Of a stretch of DNA of 64,000 nucleotides, positions 56,875-64,000 are shown in pieces; the first letter of the stretch is position 1; each line of letters begins with the position of its first letter. Below the pieces are notes generated by a model. That model was not told the origin of the DNA and made no database searches. It worked only from the letters and a program-made list of their open reading frames with translations. The position numbers and the translations under genes were made by a program. The DNA comes from Bacillus norwichensis (GTDB taxonomy: Bacteria; Bacillota; Bacilli; Bacillales; Bacillaceae_C): contig NZ_JACSPV010000006.1 of NCBI RefSeq assembly GCF_014836955.1, forward strand, positions 99,311 to 163,310. The letters run 5' to 3'.

Positions 56875-58485
56875 ATGAAATTTAATTCCCTAACTTATCC
56901 ATACGCTTCCCAACGCATGGTTCATTATGCAAAAAAAGGTATGGTTGCTACTTCTCAACCACTTGCTGCTCAGGCCGGTTTGGACATTTTAAGAAAAGGG
57001 GGAAATGCTATAGATGCAGCTATTGCTACAGCAGCTTGTTTAACTGTTGTAGAACCTACATCAAATGGCATCGGGGGTGACGCTTTTGCCATTGTTTGGA
57101 CAAAGGGAAAGCTCCACGGTTTGAACTCAAGTGGACAGGCACCGAAAAGAATTTCAGCTGAACAGCTGAAAGAAAAAGGATTTGACAAAATACCTGAACA
57201 CGGATGGGAACCGGTGACAGTTCCAGGTGCACCAGCAGCTTGGGCGAGCCTTTCAGAAAAATTTGGCCAGATGCCTTTTGAGGAGGTTTTACAGCCAGCC
57301 ATCAACTATGCAGAGAAAGGGTTTCCAATTTCACCTTCAGCTGGGTTTTATTGGAATCAAGCTATCACAGAGTTCAATGAAACTCTGCATGCCAGCGTTT
57401 ATGAACCTTTTTTCAATATGTTTACGAATAATAAGCGGGCTCCTAAAATAGGGGAAATATGGAACTCTCAACTGCATGCGGAAACACTCCGTTCTATTGC
57501 TCTCACAAAAGCCGAGTCTTTTTATCGAGGAGACTTGGCAGCGATGATGGATGAGTTTTCTGCTTCAACTGGTGGTTATATTAGAGCGGATGACCTAGGA
57601 GCATTCCAGACTGAATGGGTAGATCCAATCAATGTTCATTATAACGGCTATGATATTTGGGAGCTTCCTCCAAACGGACAAGGAATTATTGCCCTAATGG
57701 CTTTAAATATTTTAAAAGGTTTTGATATTAAGGAAAAGGAGAAAACTGAAACGTACCATAAGCAAATTGAGGCTTTAAAACTAGCTTTCGTAGATGGACA
57801 AGCCTATATTACCGATCCATCAGAAATGAAAATGGATATTCGTGAGCTATTGTCACCTTCTTTTGCTGACAGAAGGCGTCAGCTCATTTCTTCTACGGCA
57901 ATTTTTCCGCAAACTGAAAAACCGGTAGAAAGTGGTACTGTCTATTTAGCAACTGCTGATAATGCGGGAAATATGGTTTCCTTCATTCAAAGCAATTATC
58001 ATGATTTTGGATCTGCATTGGTTGTTCCAGGCACAGGCATCGTCCTTCAGAATAGAGGACACAATTTCTCGCTAGACCCGAGTCATGTCAATTTCTTGAA
58101 ACCTAATAAAAAAACTTATCATACGATTATCCCTGGTTTTATCACAAAAGATGGTGAGGCATTTGGAGCTTTTGGTGTTATGGGTGGATTCATGCAGCCA
58201 CAAGGACATATGCAGGTCCTCTCCAATTTGATAGATTGCCATATGAATCCGCAAGCAGCGTTGGATGCTCCTAGGTGGTATTGGTCGGGGAAAAAAACAG
58301 TCATGGTCGAACAATCTGTTCCAACCCATATTGCAAAAGAATTGAAAGAGATGGGGCATGACATTCATATAGAGCTTAGCCCTAAAAAATTTGGCAGGGG
58401 GCAGATCATATTAAAAGATCCAGTTTCTTCAGTGTTTATTGGTGGGACGGATTATCGAACAGATGGAACGATTGCATCATGGTAA
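56875..58485 (+). CDS. Gamma-glutamyltransferase-family Ntn hydrolase (YwrD-like)
   Basis: 536 residues. NAIDAAIATAACLTVVEPTSNGIGGDAF is the large-subunit start of the family. The self-cleavage site and nucleophile should be the Thr in ESGTVYLATADNAGNMVSF, close to the YwrD/HpxW subgroup rather than secreted Ggt; there is no signal peptide, so it is cytoplasmic. Members hydrolyse gamma-glutamyl or other amide bonds; the substrate here is unknown. GNPF-type loops are replaced by GVMGGFMQPQGHMQV. ATG with AGGAGG upstream, 26 bases after the GntR gene. Confidence 0.87.
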   Translation: MKFNSLTYPYASQRMVHYAKKGMVATSQPLAAQAGLDILRKGGNAIDAAIATAACLTVVEPTSNGIGGDAFAIVWTKGKLHGLNSSGQAPKRISAEQLKEKGFDKIPEHGWEPVTVPGAPAAWASLSEKFGQMPFEEVLQPAINYAEKGFPISPSAGFYWNQAITEFNETLHASVYEPFFNMFTNNKRAPKIGEIWNSQLHAETLRSIALTKAESFYRGDLAAMMDEFSASTGGYIRADDLGAFQTEWVDPINVHYNGYDIWELPPNGQGIIALMALNILKGFDIKEKEKTETYHKQIEALKLAFVDGQAYITDPSEMKMDIRELLSPSFADRRRQLISSTAIFPQTEKPVESGTVYLATADNAGNMVSFIQSNYHDFGSALVVPGTGIVLQNRGHNFSLDPSHVNFLKPNKKTYHTIIPGFITKDGEAFGAFGVMGGFMQPQGHMQVLSNLIDCHMNPQAALDAPRWYWSGKKTVMVEQSVPTHIAKELKEMGHDIHIELSPKKFGRGQIILKDPVSSVFIGGTDYRTDGTIASW

Positions 58486-58521
58486 TTTTCGCTAAAAACT
58501 TTTAGTTTATAAGGAGGTGAA

Positions 58522-58596
58522 ATGAATGCGGTTCTTTTTGGAAAACAAACATTGACTGTAGTCGTTGCCTATTTGTTGTACCTCCTCCATTGGTAA
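58522..58596 (+). CDS. Possible 24-residue membrane peptide
   Basis: A 24-codon frame with a hydrophobic centre (LTVVVAYLLYLLHW at the end) starts four bases after AAGGAGG. The 195-base gap between the GGT-like and NSS genes otherwise holds only the NSS ribosome binding site. It may be a real small membrane protein or a leader peptide; the short spacing argues for caution. Confidence 0.3.
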   Translation: MNAVLFGKQTLTVVVAYLLYLLHW

Positions 58597-58680
58597 ACGG
58601 AAACATTGCCTTGAAAATAGGTCAAAGGAAGTTTCGTTTTTTGCTTAATGGAGAGTTTTACCACATAAGGAGGAAGATAT

Positions 58681-60171
58681 ATGCAAAAACGACAACCCCA
58701 ATGGTCTTCAAGGTTCGCGCTGATATTCGCATCAATCGCTCTGATTGTAGGTACGGGAGTCATTTGGAGATTTCCAAGGAATTTAGCCGAGCATGGGGGA
58801 TCTTTTTTAATAGGTTGGGCGCTGTTCCTGTTTTTATGGTCTATTCCGCTTATCATGATAGAAATGGTAATAGGCAGAAAAACGAGGATGGGAACATCTG
58901 GGTCCTTTAGAGATTTTGTTCATGAAAAGTATACATGGATGGGTACTGTAGTGTTTTGGGTTGCTGCTTTTGCAACTTTTTATACTTCTGTGGTAACAGG
59001 ATGGACATTAAAATATTTATTATTGACATTTCAAGGGGCATTTTTCAAAGATGGAGTCGATACAGGTCAGATTTGGGATACATTCTCTACTAATGCAGTG
59101 GATATGATTGTATTTCATATACTTGTAGCAGTCATCTCAGGCTTCGTTCTATATTTGGGGATAAATACTGGAGTAGAACGAGCCAATCAGGTTATGATCC
59201 CTTTACTATTCCTTACACTTATTTTCACAACTATCTATACCCTAAATTTAGAAGGTTCTATTGAAGGAATCAAATATATGTTTACTCCTGAGTGGAATAA
59301 ACTGACCAACGCAGAAACTTGGTTGGCAGCGCTTTCTCAATCAGCCTGGTCAACCGGAGCAGGATGGGGAATATTTGCAACTTATGCAATTTACACCAAG
59401 AAAAATGAAGATATTGCCCAGAATACTCTTACTGCTACATTTGGAAATAACTCGGCGGAGTTAATGGCTGGGTTGACGATCATACCAGCTATCTTTGTTT
59501 TATCACCTTCTCCAGCATATTTAGAAACGGCGCTTGGTTCAGATAATTACGGTATGATATTTGTATATATGGCAGAATTGTTTACTAAAATGAGTGGCGG
59601 GTTTTTTGTTTCAATAGTGTTTTTTACTGCTTTGGCCCTGGCCGCGATCAGTTCCTTGATTGGTATGTTTGTTTTCCTCGTACGTAATATTGAAGACTTT
59701 GGTGTTCCTTATAAAAAAGCGGTTATTATGACTGTAGTGGTAACGATTATCCTTGGGATTCCTTCCGCAGTGAGTCTTGACTTTTTAGGCAATCAGGACT
59801 TTGTATGGGGACTTGGATTGATCATCAATGCAATGTTTTATCTATTTGCTGCTTACCAATATGGTATTGAAAAAATTAGGGATGAAATCAACGAAGTTAG
59901 TGACATCAAACTTGGACGCTGGTATATATGGATAGTCAAATACTGTATGCCTGTCATTGCTGTAGTCTTTTTTGGGTGGTGGATATATCAATCTATTGTT
60001 TGGTATCCGAGCAGTTGGTGGTCTCCAAAGGAAATATTTAGCTTTGGTTCATTTTTTGTACAAGTTGGAAGCGTGATAGTCATATCAATCCTATTCAATC
60101 GATGGGTGAAGCGTAATATACGTAGACAAGAGCTTTCAAATCATGAGGAAATGAACAAGGAGGTTATGTAA
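58681..60171 (+). CDS. NSS-family sodium-dependent amino-acid transporter (MetP-like)
   Basis: 496 residues with 12 membrane helices of the neurotransmitter:sodium symporter fold. Helix 1 has GTGVIWRFPRNLAEHGGSF, close to the NSS substrate and Na+ site; SQSAWSTGAGWGIFATYA is helix 6 and FFTALALAAISSLIGMF helix 8. Together with the tiny MetS-like gene that follows, it resembles the MetPS methionine/alanine importer. The actual amino acid is not determined. ATG behind AAGGAGGAAG. Confidence 0.9.
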   Translation: MQKRQPQWSSRFALIFASIALIVGTGVIWRFPRNLAEHGGSFLIGWALFLFLWSIPLIMIEMVIGRKTRMGTSGSFRDFVHEKYTWMGTVVFWVAAFATFYTSVVTGWTLKYLLLTFQGAFFKDGVDTGQIWDTFSTNAVDMIVFHILVAVISGFVLYLGINTGVERANQVMIPLLFLTLIFTTIYTLNLEGSIEGIKYMFTPEWNKLTNAETWLAALSQSAWSTGAGWGIFATYAIYTKKNEDIAQNTLTATFGNNSAELMAGLTIIPAIFVLSPSPAYLETALGSDNYGMIFVYMAELFTKMSGGFFVSIVFFTALALAAISSLIGMFVFLVRNIEDFGVPYKKAVIMTVVVTIILGIPSAVSLDFLGNQDFVWGLGLIINAMFYLFAAYQYGIEKIRDEINEVSDIKLGRWYIWIVKYCMPVIAVVFFGWWIYQSIVWYPSSWWSPKEIFSFGSFFVQVGSVIVISILFNRWVKRNIRRQELSNHEEMNKEVM

Positions 60172-60279
60172 TTGGAGCCAATTACCATTATTATGATGAT
60201 TGTCATGCTTACCGTTTTTTGGGGAGGATTTAGTTTTTTATTAGTCAAATCGCTGCTCAATGATAAAAAGAAAGTGTAA
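60172..60279 (+). CDS. MetS-like small subunit of the NSS transporter
   Basis: 35 residues with one membrane helix (ITIIMMIVMLTVFWGGFSFL) and a basic tail (DKKKV). TTG start directly after the NSS stop, eight bases downstream of AAGGAGG at 60157-60163. Position, size and composition match the MetS family, single-helix proteins required by MetP-type NSS transporters. It is too short for most gene finders and easily missed. Confidence 0.8.
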   Translation: MEPITIIMMIVMLTVFWGGFSFLLVKSLLNDKKKV

Positions 60280-60338
60280 AGTTTCTTGTAAAACTATTGA
60301 TAAGATAAATTAACTGAAAATTCAGAGGGGATGATAGT

Positions 60339-61061
60339 ATGAAAAAACAAAAAGAAAAACTCATTGACTTGTCTCACACTCTAGAGACCTACGAAGCCAA
60401 TCCGTATCAACAATTAGGAGAGAATGCACGCTCCATGATAGGTACATTTGCGACGTACGAAGCGGATGGATTTTATGAATGTTCGCTATATATAGGAGAT
60501 CATGCTGGAACACATATGGATGCAACCAAGCATTTTAACCCTGATGGACTATATACGGATGAAGTTCCACTGGAAGCATTTTTCGGAGAAGCTTGTGTTC
60601 TTGATTTAACAAATATGAAAGCGCATTCTGATGTGAATATCACTGATATTCAGGCAGCAGCTGAAAAGGCAGAAGTGGATTTGAAGGATTATCATATTGT
60701 TTTGCTGAAAACCGGTCGGGATAAATATTATGGAACGCCAGAGTATTTCCGAGATCTATTGAATATTTTACCAGAAACAATAGAGTGGATGATTCAGCAG
60801 GGAATGGTTACGCTTGGCGTGGATATGGTCACAATTGAATTGGACAGGTATATTTATTATCCGGACTCTAACCTTAATCCAAATGACGCGGAACGGTATC
60901 CAGCACATTGCTTAATGAAAAAATATGAATGGTACATGATTGAAAATATGGCCAATCTGACAGCTATTCCTGGGTCAACCTGCAAATTTGTAGGCTTTCC
61001 ATTAAAAATCAGTAAGGGAAGTGGTGGACCAATGAGAGCTGTAGCCATTATTGAGGAATGA
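60339..61061 (+). CDS. Cyclase-family metal-dependent hydrolase
   Basis: 240 residues of the cyclase family (PF04199), which includes kynurenine formamidase and isatin hydrolase. The metal motif is IGDHAGTHMDATKHF (His-x-Gly-Thr-His-x-Asp-x3-His, about residue 52-65), and IDLSHTLE opens the fold. Cytoplasmic, no signal peptide. In the GntR operon it presumably hydrolyses an amide or lactam related to the GGT-like enzyme's substrate; the reaction is not known. ATG behind AGAGGGGATG. Confidence 0.83.
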   Translation: MKKQKEKLIDLSHTLETYEANPYQQLGENARSMIGTFATYEADGFYECSLYIGDHAGTHMDATKHFNPDGLYTDEVPLEAFFGEACVLDLTNMKAHSDVNITDIQAAAEKAEVDLKDYHIVLLKTGRDKYYGTPEYFRDLLNILPETIEWMIQQGMVTLGVDMVTIELDRYIYYPDSNLNPNDAERYPAHCLMKKYEWYMIENMANLTAIPGSTCKFVGFPLKISKGSGGPMRAVAIIEE

Positions 61062-61430
61062 GGAGAAGAATATAAGTATGAGGAAGTTGAAGAACATAAA
61101 AAAAAGAAATTGCAAGATCCAGTACTGGTGCGCCATACCAATAAAACTGAATGCAAGCAACTTCTATTGTACTTATATTAGGCTTTTAATTGAAAATAAT
61201 CAATTTGCCCTTAAATGACAGCTAGTTCAAATACAAACATGGAATCCTTAGCTCATAAGAGCTTAGGAGATTCACATGGCAAAAGTGAGAGCAGGCGGAG
61301 AAAAACAATTTTCACCGCCTGCTTGGTTTTTGAAAGCAGTTCAGATTTAGTCTGTCTAGATAATTTGAATTAAAGTTCCTCTTGTAACTATAGTACGTAC
61401 TGGTTCCAGACTGTGCACATACACTTACAT
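61062..61430. other. 369-base gap with terminator
   Basis: A 46-codon frame from ATG 61078 is Lys/Asn/Cys-rich and not convincing. The other frame through 61078-61180 (EEYKYEEVEEHKKKKLQDPV) looks slightly more protein-like but has no start. The only supported item is the terminator at 61290. Confidence 0.5.
61290..61331 (+). terminator. Terminator of the GntR-GGT-NSS-cyclase operon
   Basis: AGCAGGCGG and CCGCCTGCT form a perfect 9-bp stem around a 16-base loop, followed by TGGTTTTTG. Confidence 0.85.
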
Positions 61431-62573
61431 TCAAGGCATCGGATGTGGCGTTTCAGCCGTAGTAATTCTCTCTTTTTCTATCGTGAGCTGTTCTAATTTT
61501 TCGCGATTGACGTTAAAACCGATTCCAGGTCCTGACTGAACTTGAATGATTCCTAGATCCATTGTGACTTCAGGCTCGATGATATCTTCGTCCCAATAAT
61601 GGGAGGATGGAGCTGTGTCTCCTGGTATAGTAAAATTGGATAGAGATGTCAGGGCAATGTTATGAGCGCGTCCGATTCCGGTTTCAAGCATTCCGCCGCA
61701 CCAAACAGGCACTCCGTTGTCTCTGCACAGGTCATGGATCCGGATGGATTCACCCAGTCCGCCAACGCGGCCAATTTTAATATTGATAATTTGGCAGCTG
61801 CCTAGCTGCAACGCTTTTCTAGCGTCTTCGAGTGAATGGATGCTTTCATCCAAACAGACTGGCGTCTGAATTTCTTTTTGCAAAGTAGCATGGTCAATAA
61901 TATCATCATGAGCAAGCGGCTGTTCGATCATCATAAGGTTGTATTGATCGAGCTTTTTCAAATGCTCAATATCATTCAGGGTATATGCTGAATTGGCATC
62001 TGCCATTAATGGAGCGTCCGGAAATGCTTTGCGGACTGCCTCAATATAGTCCAGGTCAGCCCCAGGAGCAATCTTCACTTTTATTTTTCGGAATCCTTCC
62101 TTCACATATTCGCCGACTTTCTCGACAAGCTTTTCAGGAGATTCTTGGATACCGATACTTTTTCCTACTTCTATCTCCGTTTTCATACCGCCGATTAATT
62201 CGGAAAGCGGCAAGTTATTCTTTTTTGCAAATACATCCCAAATCGCAGTTTCAATCGCTGATTTCGCAATCTGATTTCTTCGAACAAATGTGAGCATGTC
62301 ATGGACATCCAGCGGATGATTAATGGTTTTATGGATGATTCTTGGAATAAGGAAATCCTTTAACATATAAACGGCTGTATGTGTGGTTTCCTCGTTATAA
62401 TAAGGCTCGTCGCTTGTTGTTGTTTCTCCCCATCCGGAGATGCCTGACTCGTCGATAGCCTCCACTAGGCAGACATGCTTCTCCTGAAACGTACCAAAAC
62501 TCGTTGTAAAAGGTGCAATTAGCTTTAACTTTACGGTATGAAGAACAACCTCTTTAATTTTTACTGGTTTCAA
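61431..62573 (-). CDS. N-acylamino-acid (N-succinylamino-acid) racemase, enolase superfamily
   Basis: 380 residues, OSBS/NSAR family. All active-site residues are visible: the two catalytic Lys in KIKVKI and NIKIGRVGG, metal ligands in ADANSAY, IEQPL and LDESIHS. The family contains both MenC (o-succinylbenzoate synthase) and N-succinylamino-acid racemase. The absence of other men genes and the adjacent M20D hydrolase favour the racemase role, interconverting N-acyl-D- and L-amino acids. Two bases downstream of the M20D gene, so co-transcribed. Confidence 0.87.
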   Translation of the reverse strand: MKPVKIKEVVLHTVKLKLIAPFTTSFGTFQEKHVCLVEAIDESGISGWGETTTSDEPYYNEETTHTAVYMLKDFLIPRIIHKTINHPLDVHDMLTFVRRNQIAKSAIETAIWDVFAKKNNLPLSELIGGMKTEIEVGKSIGIQESPEKLVEKVGEYVKEGFRKIKVKIAPGADLDYIEAVRKAFPDAPLMADANSAYTLNDIEHLKKLDQYNLMMIEQPLAHDDIIDHATLQKEIQTPVCLDESIHSLEDARKALQLGSCQIINIKIGRVGGLGESIRIHDLCRDNGVPVWCGGMLETGIGRAHNIALTSLSNFTIPGDTAPSSHYWDEDIIEPEVTMDLGIIQVQSGPGIGFNVNREKLEQLTIEKERITTAETPHPMP

Positions 62574-62575
62574 TG

Positions 62576-63712
62576 CTAGTTCTCTCCTTTTTTTGCCAAC
62601 ACTTGTACAACTTCTGTAATAATATCAATTCCCTTGAAAAGGGCTTCGCGGTTGAATGTCATATATGGATGGTGGAGACCTGGTTTCAAATCACATCCAA
62701 GCCCGATCATTGTGGCTTTCAGTTCTGGTCTTTTAATCGTGTAAAAATGAAAATCATCTCCGCCTGGTGTCATCAGCGGATCCATCGTATGATCAGGACC
62801 CAAAATGTTAGAAATCGCCTGTTCGGTAATTTCCTTTGCTTCCGGGGCGACTTCGGCTGCTGGGATTCCATAATCGTCCGTGATCTTTATCTTTGATTGG
62901 AAGAGCTGTTCAGTTGCCTCCAAAGTCTCGTATACTTTATTTTTCAGCATTTTCATGTGCTGATTTGTTTGCGCCCTCAAATCAAAAGCGAGAGATGCTT
63001 GCCCTGGGATAATATTGGTGCTTTTTCCACCAGCGTGGAATTTTGTGACTTTTACTGAATGTGGAACGGTTGGATCCAAGTGGATGGCGTTAATGGCATT
63101 CACAATATGCGTCCCAACTTCAATTGCATTGCTTGTTAGATGTGGTCTGGCTCCGTGGGCGTCATCCCCGATGATGTCACATTCAATTGAACTGGCTGCT
63201 CCATGAATAATAGCTGGAGTTGCATATCCGTCAGGAGCCTCCTGGACAGGTCGCAAATGAATGCCGAATAAGTAATCAACGTCATCAACGGCACCTTTTT
63301 CCACCATTTTCAATGCGCCATCACCAACTTCTTCCGCTGGTTGAAAAATAAAGCGGACAGTTACCTTGTCTTTGATGGAAGGATCTTTGGTAAGCTTCCA
63401 TACGGCACCAAGCACCATTGTCATGTGGGCATCGTGGCCGCACGAATGATTGGCTTGGAATTTTCCATCTACTTCCTGCCACAAAGCGTCCATGTCAGCT
63501 CGAATGGCTACAACCGGATTTCCGTTTGCAGGATCGCCAAAATCAGCGATTACACCTGTGCTACCATTGAATGTCCGTACTGTGCAGCCAGCTTTTTCAA
63601 GCTGTTCCTTCACAAATTGATTTGTGTTCTCTTCTTCCCAGCTGATTTCTGGGTGAGCGTGTAGATAATTAAACGTATCGTAGACTTGTTGCTTAAAATG
63701 TTCCTCTTGCAT
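62576..63712 (-). CDS. M20D amidohydrolase (probable N-acyl-L-amino-acid hydrolase)
   Basis: 378 residues. M20D landmarks: LHAHPEISWEEENT, IRADMDAL, SCGHDAHM (metal Cys/His), FQPAEEVGDGA with the catalytic Glu pair intact, and HHPYMTFN near the C-terminus. It hydrolyses N-acyl amino acids. With the racemase encoded downstream and the GNAT at 34703 it could complete the D- to L-amino-acid route known from Geobacillus kaustophilus. ATG 63712 has AAAGGAA nine bases upstream. First gene of a two-gene minus-strand operon. Confidence 0.87.
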   Translation of the reverse strand: MQEEHFKQQVYDTFNYLHAHPEISWEEENTNQFVKEQLEKAGCTVRTFNGSTGVIADFGDPANGNPVVAIRADMDALWQEVDGKFQANHSCGHDAHMTMVLGAVWKLTKDPSIKDKVTVRFIFQPAEEVGDGALKMVEKGAVDDVDYLFGIHLRPVQEAPDGYATPAIIHGAASSIECDIIGDDAHGARPHLTSNAIEVGTHIVNAINAIHLDPTVPHSVKVTKFHAGGKSTNIIPGQASLAFDLRAQTNQHMKMLKNKVYETLEATEQLFQSKIKITDDYGIPAAEVAPEAKEITEQAISNILGPDHTMDPLMTPGGDDFHFYTIKRPELKATMIGLGCDLKPGLHHPYMTFNREALFKGIDIITEVVQVLAKKGEN

Positions 63713-64000
63713 GCCAGCTGATTTCCTTTCTCGATAAACGTGTTAGTTTGATAACGGTGAAGAATCATCGTTACCAAGTCGTTAAGTACTTCATTATATG
63801 AAATAAGGACATCAAAGTCGCCCGAGCGAATGCCTATTGGTGAAAAAGCTGTAAAACGATCACCGGTAAAATCGGCATCCGATTATTTCATTAAAAATTT
63901 CGCCAGTAGAATAATCTACATAACTCAACTTTCGCACCAACAAAATAAGTACTAATCGTTGGCTAGACTGAATCTTGAGCCTATCAATTATGTTGCTTGA
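63713..64000 (-). other. 288-base upstream region, no intact gene
   Basis: Reading on the minus strand, one frame is protein-like for about 55 codons before the M20D start (FSPIGIRSGDFDVLISYNEV is part of it) but follows a stop codon and has no start. It may be the remnant of a gene or the true promoter region; I see no clear -35/-10 pair, terminator or riboswitch. Confidence 0.35.

Noticed and set aside
61431..62573. menC (o-succinylbenzoate synthase)
   Set aside because: Same family, but no other menaquinone genes are present and the adjacent M20D hydrolase points to N-acylamino acids. Not excluded.

Overview
The window looks like a chromosomal segment of a low-to-moderate GC Gram-positive of the family Bacillaceae. 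Evidence: strong AGGAGG-type ribosome binding sites with ATG, GTG and TTG starts; a T-box and a SAM-I riboswitch; Bacillus-type gene orders (ilvB-ilvH-ilvC-leuABCD, the cysH-type sulfate operon with sumT-sirB-sirC, a YtrA-type GntR/ABC operon, HssRS); and tight operons with overlapping start and stop codons. I see no rRNA, tRNA, CRISPR array, prophage or transposase gene. The species cannot be named from sequence reading alone.

Layout. (1) 1-9.8 kb: branched-chain amino acid synthesis. ilvD (5' end outside the window), a T-box leader, then ilvB-ilvH-ilvC-leuA-leuB-leuC-leuD and a terminator. (2) 9.9-21.2 kb: housekeeping and stress genes. A GntR/ABC operon, a TerC-type membrane protein, a TetR/MFS efflux pair, ctaG, an MMPL exporter with a small oxidase-like membrane protein, a decayed stretch, and a two-component system closely resembling the heme sensor HssRS but without hrtAB. 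(3) 21.4-32.5 kb: a sigma-54 activator divergent from a -24/-12 promoter and a histidine-utilisation-like operon: urocanase-like, YjiH-type transporter, imidazolonepropionase-like, M20 hydrolase, NhaC/YuiF-type transporter, ammonia-lyase. (4) 33-35.5 kb: acyl-CoA ligase and a GNAT acyltransferase. (5) 35.6-46.9 kb: sulfate assimilation under a SAM-I riboswitch: SLC13-type permease, cysC, cysH, sat, sumT, sirB, sirC, cysJ, cysI. (6) 47.1-55.7 kb: a second sigma-54 locus on the minus strand with paralogues of the hutI-like and M20 genes, a monofunctional FAD synthetase, an HpaB/HpaC two-component flavin monooxygenase and an SSS symporter, next to a second activator paralogous to the first. (7) 56-61.3 kb: a GntR-led operon with a YwrD-like gamma-glutamyltransferase, an NSS symporter with its tiny MetS-like subunit, and a cyclase-family hydrolase. 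(8) 61.4-63.7 kb: an N-acylamino-acid racemase and an M20D amidohydrolase.

The most interesting system is the pair of sigma-54 loci (3) and (6). Three good -24/-12 promoters, two paralogous enhancer-binding proteins and shared TTTGCATGCAAA-type palindromes suggest one regulon. The ammonia-lyase and urocanase families are present, but with substitutions at positions normally conserved for histidine and urocanate; no hutG or hutF is visible; and each hutI-like gene sits beside an M20 hydrolase carrying an unusual NEQ in place of the usual EE. I infer two peripheral routes converging on an imidazolone-type ring opening followed by M20 hydrolysis. One route is lyase plus hydratase, the other is flavin monooxygenase. 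The substrates are unknown and may be modified histidines or other imidazoles.

A second notable signal is a dispersed repeat of about 150-180 bp, four copies in intergenic gaps, with hairpins at both ends and a conserved core. It looks like a non-autonomous IS200/IS605-type element or an orphan structured RNA.
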